DNA from: Haoranjiania flava | GTDB lineage: Bacteria > Bacteroidota > Bacteroidia > Chitinophagales > Chitinophagaceae | Reading direction: 5' to 3' | Length of the DNA stretch: 64,000 nt | Assembly: GCF_025631005.1 (NCBI RefSeq) | Contig: NZ_JAOTPL010000005.1 | Coordinates: 1-64,000, forward strand | Shown: positions 54,916-61,406 of the stretch, piece by piece | How positions within the stretch are numbered: position 1 is the first letter of the stretch | Layout of the letters: each line of letters begins with the position of its first letter | Notes under the pieces: generated by a model | What the model was told of the DNA's origin: nothing | Databases searched by the model: none | The model's input: the letters and a program-made list of their open reading frames with translations, nothing else | Translations under genes and position numbers: made by a program

Positions 54916-55590
54916 TTAGAAGTAAACAGAAATACCTGCTAAAGCGCCAAACAGGTTTTGCCGGAGATTGTGGTCATCAGCGTTTTTACTGTTGAGCCTG
55001 TTGCGCGAGTACTGAAGATTCAGGTCAAAGGAAACAGAGCGGTTGATAAAGTAGGCAATACCGGCACTTCCGTTCAGGGATAAACCGGTGTATTGCTTGT
55101 TGATATTTTGCGAGGAGTTATCGGATACCTCCTGCCCTTTGGTTATTAAATAACCTGCACCTACACTCAGGTTGGGCTTCAGGTTGCCATTCACAGGAAA
55201 GAAGTAGGTGGCGGATGGGATAATGCCCAGGGAAGTGGCTAAGGTTTCACGGTAGATGCCGCTTTTATCACCTGGATATGTACCTAAAAAAATCTGTTGG
55301 CGTGTATAGTTGTAATTGTAAGATGCTGAAATACCTACTGACAGGTTATCGGCAATGAAATAGCCTGCACCTGTTTTAAAGCTATAGTCGCGGCTCTTGA
55401 TTACATCATCGAAATCGTTATGCGTATGCTCAGGTTGGCTCTTGCCAAACAGCAGTTTAACATCTGTATTGGCCGTTAGGATCATCCTGCCTTTTTCGGT
55501 CTGGGCAAAACCAATGTTGAAAACGGATATAAAAAAAATATAAAGAAATATACGCTTATTCATATTGAAGAATTGGCTGTAAAGTGTCAT
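54916..55590 (-). CDS. outer-membrane beta-barrel protein, second of tandem pair
   Basis: 224 residues from the longest start; MNKRIFLYIFFISVFNIGFA (about residue 9 onward) is a signal peptide, so ATG 55566 is also possible. Barrel features: DNLSVGISASYNYNYTRQQI, LKPNLSVGAGYLITKGQEVS, SVSFDLNLQYSRNRLNSKNA and the end FGALAGISVYF. It shares the plan GRMILT...GISVYF with the gene at 55599, so the two are duplicates. Function unknown; small porin or OmpW-like barrels are alternatives. Confidence 0.78.
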   Translation of the reverse strand: MTLYSQFFNMNKRIFLYIFFISVFNIGFAQTEKGRMILTANTDVKLLFGKSQPEHTHNDFDDVIKSRDYSFKTGAGYFIADNLSVGISASYNYNYTRQQIFLGTYPGDKSGIYRETLATSLGIIPSATYFFPVNGNLKPNLSVGAGYLITKGQEVSDNSSQNINKQYTGLSLNGSAGIAYFINRSVSFDLNLQYSRNRLNSKNADDHNLRQNLFGALAGISVYF

Positions 55591-55598
55591 GTAAAAAA

Positions 55599-56177
55599 TT
55601 AAAAATATACAGATACGCCTGCCGCCAGGCCAATGATGTTCTGGGTTTGGGAGGAGTTGCCGGTTTCCTTATCTTTTAATTGAAGATGTGCGTATTGTAC
55701 GCCAAGGTCAAAAGAAAAGTTGCGATTAGGAAAATAAGAGACGGCAGGCGACACATGAAAGGTAATGCCTTCGGCGTCTGTTTTATCTTTAAATACCCAC
55801 GTATAGCCGGCTCCTGCACTCAATTGTGGCCTTAGCCTTCCTCCAACGGGAATAAAATAGGTAATGGAAGGAACTACACTGGCTGACCAGTTATGAAAAT
55901 AAGGTGAATTGTTGTCCGGCTCCGTACGGTTGTAAACAATGCCGCCGTTGATGCCAACAGCCAGATCTTTTACAATAAAATAAGCCATGGCGGCCTGGAG
56001 ATTCGCAGTCTTTGTTTTAACAGCGCTTCCGCGGCCACTGTCAACGGCAACACTGGTTGTCGAGGAAAGAAAACCAAGATTAGTAGCGCCGGACAGGGCA
56101 AAACGCCCTTTTTCAGTTTGAGAAAATCCCTTAGCGAAAAAAAGGAACAACAATACGGGAATAAAAAATTTTTTCAT
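55599..56177 (-). CDS. outer-membrane beta-barrel protein, first of tandem pair
   Basis: 192 residues; signal peptide MKKFFIPVLLFLFFAKGFSQ. Strands: KDLAVGINGGIVYNRTEP, LRPQLSAGAGYTWVFKDKTD, FSFDLGVQYAHLQLKDKETG, end IIGLAAGVSVYF. Both members start the mature part with QTEKGR. The second gene starts 8 bases after this stop if its longest frame is used, so they form an operon. No partner enzyme gives a clue to function. Confidence 0.78.
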   Translation of the reverse strand: MKKFFIPVLLFLFFAKGFSQTEKGRFALSGATNLGFLSSTTSVAVDSGRGSAVKTKTANLQAAMAYFIVKDLAVGINGGIVYNRTEPDNNSPYFHNWSASVVPSITYFIPVGGRLRPQLSAGAGYTWVFKDKTDAEGITFHVSPAVSYFPNRNFSFDLGVQYAHLQLKDKETGNSSQTQNIIGLAAGVSVYF

Positions 56178-56514
56178 TGAAAGATAGATGAGAATAATTA
56201 TAAGTTAAAGCTATGCAAAATATTAATACAAGAATAAGAATGTATATGTATTTTTGAAAATAAATAAAATAGTGAAAAGAACAATTACCTGCAACTGCCA
56301 ACCTGGCTTTACGCCAGCATGAGTTCGGGCTGTTGAGGCAGCAATGGGAGCGGGTAAAACAACCTTTAGGAATGTGTTGTGCAAAGGTGTTTTACAAATA
56401 AAACATATCTCTTCAAGCCGGGTCTTATCCTGGTTCACCGAAAGAGCAAGAGAAGGTTGGCATCTGGGCGTTTGGCACAAAGAAGAAAGAAAAGTTGGGG
56501 CCTTTGTGTATTTA

Positions 56515-56546
56515 TTGTCTATTGTGGTTCAATTAGTATAGTTTTG
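56515..56546 (+). promoter_or_regulatory. candidate promoter of the DUF421 gene
   Basis: TTG at 56515-56517 and TAGTTTTG (56539-56546, fitting TAnnTTTG) are 21 bases apart, the spacing typical of Bacteroidota housekeeping promoters, with the ATG 37 bases downstream. The rest of the 406-base gap 56178-56583 holds no feature I can support. Confidence 0.42.
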
Positions 56547-56583
56547 GCACAGGAACAGCAACATTTATATTAAACACACAACT

Positions 56584-57069
56584 ATGGAAATTGACTGGAA
56601 AGAAATCTTTGCTATAGAAACACACTTTATGGCGTTGGTATTAAGAGCAACATTCCTGTACCTGGGTATATTGTTGCTCTTAAGGTTATTGCCGCGGAGA
56701 ACCGGCGGCGAAGTAGCACCCACAGACCTGGTCTTTGTGGTGCTGATCGTGGAAGGAGCCTCGCATGCGTTAGGAGATTACACTTCTGTGTCGGAAGGTT
56801 TTATCGTGATCTGCACTTTCCTTGCCTGGAACTACTTCCTGAACTTTCTGAGCTACCATGTGCCGTTTGTGGAAAAATTACTTTTTTCTCCGCCGCTGCT
56901 CATCATTAAAAACGGGAAAATAATCAGGAAAAACCTGCGGAAAGAATACCTCACCAACGAAGAACTATACGACCAGCTTCGCAAAGAAGGCATAGAAGAC
57001 ATCAATGAAATAAAAACCGCGCACGTAGAAAGCGACGGCAAGATCAGTTTTATAAAGAAAGGAGGGTAA
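56584..57069 (+). CDS. DUF421 membrane protein (YetF-like)
   Basis: 161 residues. About three membrane helices at the N-terminus (ALVLRATFLYLGILLLLRLL, LVFVVLIVEGASHAL, GFIVICTFLAWNYFLNFL) with the DUF421 motif GEVAPTDLVFVVLI, then a cytosolic domain (LIIKNGKIIRKNLRKEYLTN, with ELYDQLRKEGIEDINEIKTA). It is shorter than the Bacillus YetF family proteins (about 220-290) but normal for Bacteroidota members. The family has no proven biochemical function; involvement in membrane stress is suggested only by context in others. Confidence 0.8.
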   Translation: MEIDWKEIFAIETHFMALVLRATFLYLGILLLLRLLPRRTGGEVAPTDLVFVVLIVEGASHALGDYTSVSEGFIVICTFLAWNYFLNFLSYHVPFVEKLLFSPPLLIIKNGKIIRKNLRKEYLTNEELYDQLRKEGIEDINEIKTAHVESDGKISFIKKGG

Positions 57070-57164
57070 GGAGCAATACTTTTGTGTGTAATGGCTATTG
57101 ACAGAACGTGCAGCATTCAAATATTGTACTTCCGGATCGCTTAATAAATATTAATTTTACAATA

Positions 57165-58502
57165 ATGAAGCCGCACATTCTTATAATAGATGATGAAGTA
57201 AAATTGAGCACATTGCTCGGCCGTATCTTAAGCCTGGAAGGTTACGAAGTCTCGCTTGCAGCTACATGCAAAGAAGGTTGGGCACAACTGGCTAAAAAAG
57301 ATACCGATGTTGTTTTATGTGATGTGAAACTGCCCGATGGTACCGGTGTGGAACTGGCAGAACAGATCAAAGCCAGATACCCGGTAACGGAAATTATTTT
57401 ACTTACCGCTTATGGCAATATTCCCGATGGTGTGCAGGCCATTAAAAACGGCGCTTTTGACTACATCACCAAAGGAGATGACAATAACCGCATCATCCCG
57501 CTTGTATATAAAGCAGCTGAAAAAGCGCAGCTCAATAAGCGCGTGGCATCGTGGGAAAAACAATCAGGCAATAAAAATTCATTGGATAAAATAAGCGGAA
57601 AATCAATCGCAATCCTCAACGCTGTTAACCTGGCCGGGAAAGTGGCGGCAACGGACAGCACGGTATTGCTGACGGGCGAAACAGGTACAGGCAAAGAAGT
57701 ATTTGCACAGGCTATTCACCAGGCAGGTAAAAGAGCGGCCAAAAGTTTTGTTGCCATCAATTGCTCGGCATTTAGCAAAGACTTATTGGAAGGTGAATTG
57801 TTCGGGCATAAGGCGGGCGCGTTCACGGGCGCAACCAAAGACCAGAAAGGCTTGTTGGAAGAGGCAAACAACGGTACTTTGTTTTTGGATGAGATTGGCG
57901 AAATGCCCGTTGAATTGCAGGCCAAGATTTTAAGGGTTTTGGAAAACGGCGAGTTCATTAAAATCGGTGAAACGAAACCCTCCAGAACTAACGTGCGCAT
58001 CATTTCTGCTACCAACAGAGATCTAAAGAAGGAAGTTGAAGAAGGCAACTTCAGAGAAGACCTGTATTTCCGCTTGTCTGTTTTTCAGATTGCTTTACCC
58101 GCGCTGCGCGAAAGAAAAGAAGATATACCAGGCATTACTGAAATGTTCATTCAACAATTCGCCCATAAAATCAATAAACAAAATATTGGTATTTCTGCTC
58201 CGGCACAACAGGCATTGAACAATTATCAGTGGCCCGGAAATATCCGCGAGTTGAAAAATGTAATTGAGCGCGCCGTTATTCTTTGCGAAGGCCAGATTCA
58301 GCTTTCCGATTTGCCTGTTGAAATACAATCTTCAAATTTAACGGGCAAAACACTGTCTGCATTTTCAATTGCATCGGTGGAAAAATCACACATTCAAAAA
58401 GTGCTGAGCCACACCAAAGGCAACAAAGCTGAAGCTGCACGGCTGCTGGAGATCGGGATAGCCACCTTGTATAGAAAAATAGAAGAATACGGAATTGGTT
58501 GA
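57165..58502 (+). CDS. NtrC-family sigma-54-dependent response regulator
   Basis: 445 residues from ATG 57165, chosen because the receiver starts MKPHILIIDDEVKLSTLLGR. Receiver domain with phospho-Asp in VVLCDVKLPDGTG (about 53), central AAA+ domain with Walker A LLTGETGTGKEVFAQAIH, GAFTGATKDQKG (the sigma-54-contact GAFTGA loop) and Walker B GTLFLDEIGEMP, then a Fis-type helix-turn-helix (NKAEAARLLEIGIATLYRKI). It lies 268 bases upstream of the kdp cluster on the same strand. No sensor kinase is in the window; the cluster is probably its target. Confidence 0.9.
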   Translation: MKPHILIIDDEVKLSTLLGRILSLEGYEVSLAATCKEGWAQLAKKDTDVVLCDVKLPDGTGVELAEQIKARYPVTEIILLTAYGNIPDGVQAIKNGAFDYITKGDDNNRIIPLVYKAAEKAQLNKRVASWEKQSGNKNSLDKISGKSIAILNAVNLAGKVAATDSTVLLTGETGTGKEVFAQAIHQAGKRAAKSFVAINCSAFSKDLLEGELFGHKAGAFTGATKDQKGLLEEANNGTLFLDEIGEMPVELQAKILRVLENGEFIKIGETKPSRTNVRIISATNRDLKKEVEEGNFREDLYFRLSVFQIALPALRERKEDIPGITEMFIQQFAHKINKQNIGISAPAQQALNNYQWPGNIRELKNVIERAVILCEGQIQLSDLPVEIQSSNLTGKTLSAFSIASVEKSHIQKVLSHTKGNKAEAARLLEIGIATLYRKIEEYGIG

Positions 58503-58636
58503 GCTGAAGGAGAGATTACATACCTTTCACCTGTCATTGCTGGCATCAACTTTCACCTGAAATTTCATTCCTGCTATCCAACAATATTATTCGTTGCTGT
58601 CAAATAAAACTATCTCTCTCTCATTTTGATAAACGG

Positions 58637-58661
58637 CCTATCATTTTGATAGGTTTTTTTT
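58637..58661 (+). terminator. rho-independent terminator upstream of kdp cluster
   Basis: CCTATC (58637-58642), loop ATTTT, GATAGG (58648-58653), then a run of eight T's. It ends the response-regulator transcript, about 110 bases before the first kdp micro-ORF. TCATTTTGAT occurs twice (58621-58630 and 58641-58650), the second in the stem. Confidence 0.75.
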
Positions 58662-58769
58662 ATTAATAATACCAGGTCAATAACCTGAAACCCTTATTGA
58701 TATTGGGTTTCAGAGTTAAAGATTCGAAATGGAACAGCATTTGGCATATAGCAATTAAAATATTTTAAA

Positions 58770-58880
58770 ATGAAAAACCGTATGGAAACAAAACTGCAAT
58801 CCTGGCACCTGCTGCTGATTTTTTATGGAAGCATTGCTTTATTTGGAATTGTTTACAGAATCATAACTGCATACACATGA
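58770..58880 (+). CDS. micro-ORF of kdp cluster, small membrane peptide (36 aa)
   Basis: 36 residues: a basic N-terminus (MKNRMETKLQSW), then a hydrophobic helix HLLLIFYGSIALFGIVYRII, then ITAYT. Short single-pass inner-membrane peptide. Its stop codon overlaps the next start (ATGA at 58877-58880). No family recognised. It may be a Kdp accessory peptide, inferred from position and overlap only. Confidence 0.55.
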   Translation: MKNRMETKLQSWHLLLIFYGSIALFGIVYRIITAYT

Positions 58881-58963
58881 TAACAACAGTATTACTCATT
58901 GCGGCCGGTATTTTGTGCTTTGCAATCTTTTACCGCGCTATTAATTTCTTTGATAAGATATGA
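58877..58963 (+). CDS. micro-ORF of kdp cluster, small membrane peptide (28 aa)
   Basis: 28 residues, almost wholly one membrane helix: MITTVLLIAAGILCFAIFYR, then AINFFDKI. It overlaps both neighbours by ATGA (58877-58880 and 58960-58963), so translation is likely coupled. Its size and position are like KdpF, which is replaced or followed here by a second such peptide. Not recognised beyond that. Confidence 0.55.
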   Translation: MITTVLLIAAGILCFAIFYRAINFFDKI

Positions 58964-59037
58964 CACTATTATTCATCATCGCCATTGCCGTATTTGTGTA
59001 TATGTGCTATGTGCTTTTAAAACCGGAAAAATTTTAA
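58960..59037 (+). CDS. kdpF: KdpF-like small membrane subunit (25 aa)
   Basis: 25 residues: MTLLFIIAIAVFVYMCYVLL with the ending KPEKF. KdpF is a one-helix peptide that stabilises the KdpFABC potassium pump; the family ends in the pattern LLxPExF, seen here. It is followed after 111 bases by kdpA, a longer distance than usual, with GTGAAT-type repeats in between. Confidence 0.78.
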   Translation: MTLLFIIAIAVFVYMCYVLLKPEKF

Positions 59038-59041
59038 TCAG

Positions 59042-59132
59042 GTAAATAGTAAATAGTGAATTGGAAATAGACAGCGTTCTTTTTAACATACGACGTCCTT
59101 TAACCATCCACAATTAACTATTCACAATTAAC
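59042..59132. repeat. GTGAAT-type simple repeats before kdpA
   Basis: GTAAATAGTGAATTGG at 59042-59057 and, inverted, CCACAATTAACTATTCAC and CAATTAACCATTCAC at 59101-59132 form an imperfect inverted repeat. The same words occur in kdpB (61746-61811). Confidence 0.6.
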
Positions 59133-59148
59133 CATTCACATTATAACA

Positions 59149-60831
59149 ATGAACTCAGAAATTCTTGGTATCATCGCAATGTTTGCCATTACACTTTTAC
59201 TAGGCCTTCCGCTCGGAAAGTACATGGCCAAGGTATATGCAGGTGAACGTACATTTTTAGACCCTCTGTTCAATCCGGTAGAAAAAATTTTTTTCAGGAT
59301 CGGCGGCATTGATACAGGCAAAGAACAAAACTGGAAACAGCAAATGGTGGCATTGCTTACCATTAACCTGGTCTGGTTTTTATTAGGCATGTTCGTGTTT
59401 ATGAACCAAAGCTGGTTGCCGCTTAATCCGGACGGCAATCCCAATCAATCTCCGGACCAGGCTTTCAATACCACCATTTCGTTTTTGGTGAACTGTAACC
59501 TGCAGCACTATTCAGGCGAAACAGGCGTGAGCTATTTGGGTCAGTTATATCTGATGTTCCTGCAATTTGTAACGGCTGCAACCGGTATGGCCGCCGCAGT
59601 CACCGTGTTTCATGCTTTACGCAAAGGCGCCCGCAATACATTGGGCAACTTCTATAACTTCTTTACTAAATCGGTTACAAGAGTTTTATTTCCTATCAGC
59701 ATTGTCATTGCAGTTATTCTGTTATTAAACGGTACACCCATGACTTTTGAAGGAAAACAGCAAATGATAACAATGATGGGCGATACCACGCACGTCTCAA
59801 CCGGCCCGGTATCAGCATTTGTGCCCATCAAGCATCTGGGAACCAACGGCGGAGGCTTCTTTGGAGCAAATACAGCGCATCCGTTGGAAAATGTAAACTA
59901 CATCACCAATATGACCTTGATGGTTGCGCAAATGCTTATTCCTTTCGCCATGATTTTTGCTTTGGGTTTTTTCCTGAAAAGAAGAAGGCTAAGCTGGATG
60001 ATCTTTGGTGTAATGACGGTTGGCTTTCTCATGCTTGCTATTCCAAATATTGTAATGGAAAGCCACGGCAATCCTGCCATTGCAGCTATGGGCGTAAATA
60101 ATTCACTCGGGAATATGGAAGGCAAGGAAATACGTTTTGGCGCGCCCGCATCTGCATACTGGAGCATTGCCACTACAGTAATTTCCACCGGCTCTATCAA
60201 CAGCATGCACGATAGTTATATGCCACTTAGTGGTATGAATATGATGCTTGCCATGATGATTAACTCATTCTACGGCGGTGTGGGTGTAGGCATACTTAAC
60301 TTTTTTGTATTTATTATTCTGGCAGTTTTCATCAGCGGTTTAATGGTAGGAAGAACGCCCGAATTTATGGGAAGAAAAATTGGAGCAAAAGAAATGAAAA
60401 TCGCGATGATTATAGCTCTATTGCATCCGCTGCTTATCCTTGCAGGTACAGCGCTTGCGGCTGCTTTACCATCGCAAACCGCCGCGACGCTTGCCAACCC
60501 CGGTTTTCACGGCTTCAGCGAAATGCTGTATGAATATACTTCCAGCGCCGCCAACAACGGCAGCGGTTTTGAGGGCCTTGGCGACAATACGCTTTGGTGG
60601 AACATCAGCACCGGCTTTGTACTCATCCTTTCCCGCTTTTTGCCCATCATCGGTCCCGTTGCTATCGCAGGTATCATTGCTAATAAAAAATACATTCCCG
60701 AAAGTGCAGGCACCCTCAAAACCGACACCGCCACCTTTGGCTTTATGGTTTTTGCAGTGATAATGATTGTGGCAGCGCTTGCGTTTTTCCCTGCATTGAC
60801 GCTGGGACCGATCGCCGAATATTTTTCGTGA
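59149..60831 (+). CDS. kdpA: potassium-transporting ATPase subunit KdpA
   Basis: 560 residues, about ten membrane helices. KdpA forms the K+ channel-like subunit. Pore loops are seen: FNTTISFLVNCNLQHYSGET (about 103-122), HLGTNGGGFFGANTAHPLEN (about 227-246) and SSAANNGSGFEGL (about 465-477); start: MNSEILGIIAMFAITLLLGL. Full length (E. coli KdpA 557). The stop codon is followed by GTGAAT-type repeats and then by a reversed gene, not by kdpB. Confidence 0.95.
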   Translation: MNSEILGIIAMFAITLLLGLPLGKYMAKVYAGERTFLDPLFNPVEKIFFRIGGIDTGKEQNWKQQMVALLTINLVWFLLGMFVFMNQSWLPLNPDGNPNQSPDQAFNTTISFLVNCNLQHYSGETGVSYLGQLYLMFLQFVTAATGMAAAVTVFHALRKGARNTLGNFYNFFTKSVTRVLFPISIVIAVILLLNGTPMTFEGKQQMITMMGDTTHVSTGPVSAFVPIKHLGTNGGGFFGANTAHPLENVNYITNMTLMVAQMLIPFAMIFALGFFLKRRRLSWMIFGVMTVGFLMLAIPNIVMESHGNPAIAAMGVNNSLGNMEGKEIRFGAPASAYWSIATTVISTGSINSMHDSYMPLSGMNMMLAMMINSFYGGVGVGILNFFVFIILAVFISGLMVGRTPEFMGRKIGAKEMKIAMIIALLHPLLILAGTALAAALPSQTAATLANPGFHGFSEMLYEYTSSAANNGSGFEGLGDNTLWWNISTGFVLILSRFLPIIGPVAIAGIIANKKYIPESAGTLKTDTATFGFMVFAVIMIVAALAFFPALTLGPIAEYFS

Positions 60832-60837
60832 GCGGTG

Positions 60838-60950
60838 AGGATGGGTGAATGGTGAAATGGTTAATGGTGAGAAGTGAAATGTAAGAGGTGAGAAGTGAAA
60901 TGTAAGAGGTGAGAGGTGAAATGTAAGAGGTGAGCGGTGAAGATGTAAAA
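60838..60950 (+). repeat. four tandem 21-bp repeats after kdpA
   Basis: Units at 60867-60887, 60888-60908, 60909-60929 and 60930-60950 follow GTGAGAAGTGAAATGTAAGAG: the first two are identical, the third has one change and the fourth is degenerate. Related GTGAATGGTGAAATGG lies before them. GATGTAAAAT and ATTTACATCTT near 60941-60977 form a hairpin that may end the kdpA transcript. Confidence 0.8.
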
Positions 60951-60968
60951 TATTATTATCATCTGCAT

Positions 60969-61328
60969 TTACATCTTACTCACTAAGCTCTTTTTTAACC
61001 CATACATCAATTTTCCAATTTGGTCTAACTGGTTGGTTAATGATTCAAAATCGGATTCGTTTAAATAATTTAATTCAAAAGCAATGATAAATATAGTATC
61101 TACTTCAGAAAGCGACGCTATTGCAATGTCTAAAAACCGCACGAATTCCTTTTTTGTGCTTCGTGCAGCGCCTTCCGCAATATTTAATGGAATAGATAAA
61201 GTAGCTCTTCTTAATTGGAAAGTTATCCCCAACAATTCTTCCTTAGGGAAAGATTTAGTTATCCCATATACCTGTTTTACAAGAACAATACTTTCCGACC
61301 AGGCCTTTAATCTTTTGTGCGGCTTCAT
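60969..61328 (-). CDS. four-helix bundle protein (23S rRNA intervening-sequence type)
   Basis: 119 residues from ATG 61328 (a start at 61346 adds six residues). Four amphipathic helices: MKPHKRLKAWSESIVLVKQVY, then YGITKSFPKEELLGITFQLR; the family motif RATLSIPLNIAEGAARSTKK; FVRFLDIAIASLSEVDTIFI; and LTNQLDQIGKLMYGLKKSLV. The family was first seen inside intervening sequences of 23S rRNA genes and is found widely, often near short repeats; its activity is unknown. Here it is in reverse between kdpA and kdpB and is flanked by GTGA-type and, inverted, TTTTTAC-type repeats (61352-61390), so it looks inserted. Confidence 0.85.
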   Translation of the reverse strand: MKPHKRLKAWSESIVLVKQVYGITKSFPKEELLGITFQLRRATLSIPLNIAEGAARSTKKEFVRFLDIAIASLSEVDTIFIIAFELNYLNESDFESLTNQLDQIGKLMYGLKKSLVSKM

Positions 61329-61351
61329 TGGTAAGCGTTTCCACAAAACTA

Positions 61352-61394
61352 CTTCATACTTTTTTACTTTTTACTTTTTACTTCTCACATCTTA
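61352..61394. repeat. TTTTTAC simple repeats before kdpB
   Basis: Three units of CTTTTTA and a CTTCTCACATC lie at 61361-61391. The reverse complement GATGTGAGAAG matches the GTGAGAAG unit on the other side of the four-helix-bundle gene, so that gene is bracketed by inverted simple repeats. Confidence 0.65.
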
Positions 61395-61406
61395 TTTATT
61401 ATTAAA

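Noticed and set aside
56344..56573. Overlapping frames in the gap before the DUF421 gene
   Set aside because: Overlapping each other in two phases, no family, no start signals; more likely a leader region.
58725..58760. A sigma-54 promoter (TGGAACAGCATTTGGC) just before the first kdp micro-ORF
   Set aside because: Attractive given the NtrC-type regulator upstream, but the GG-GC spacing is one base too long and the -12 region does not fit the TTGC core.
60867..60950. CRISPR-like tandem repeat
   Set aside because: The 21-bp units abut with no spacers; they are simple tandem repeats.
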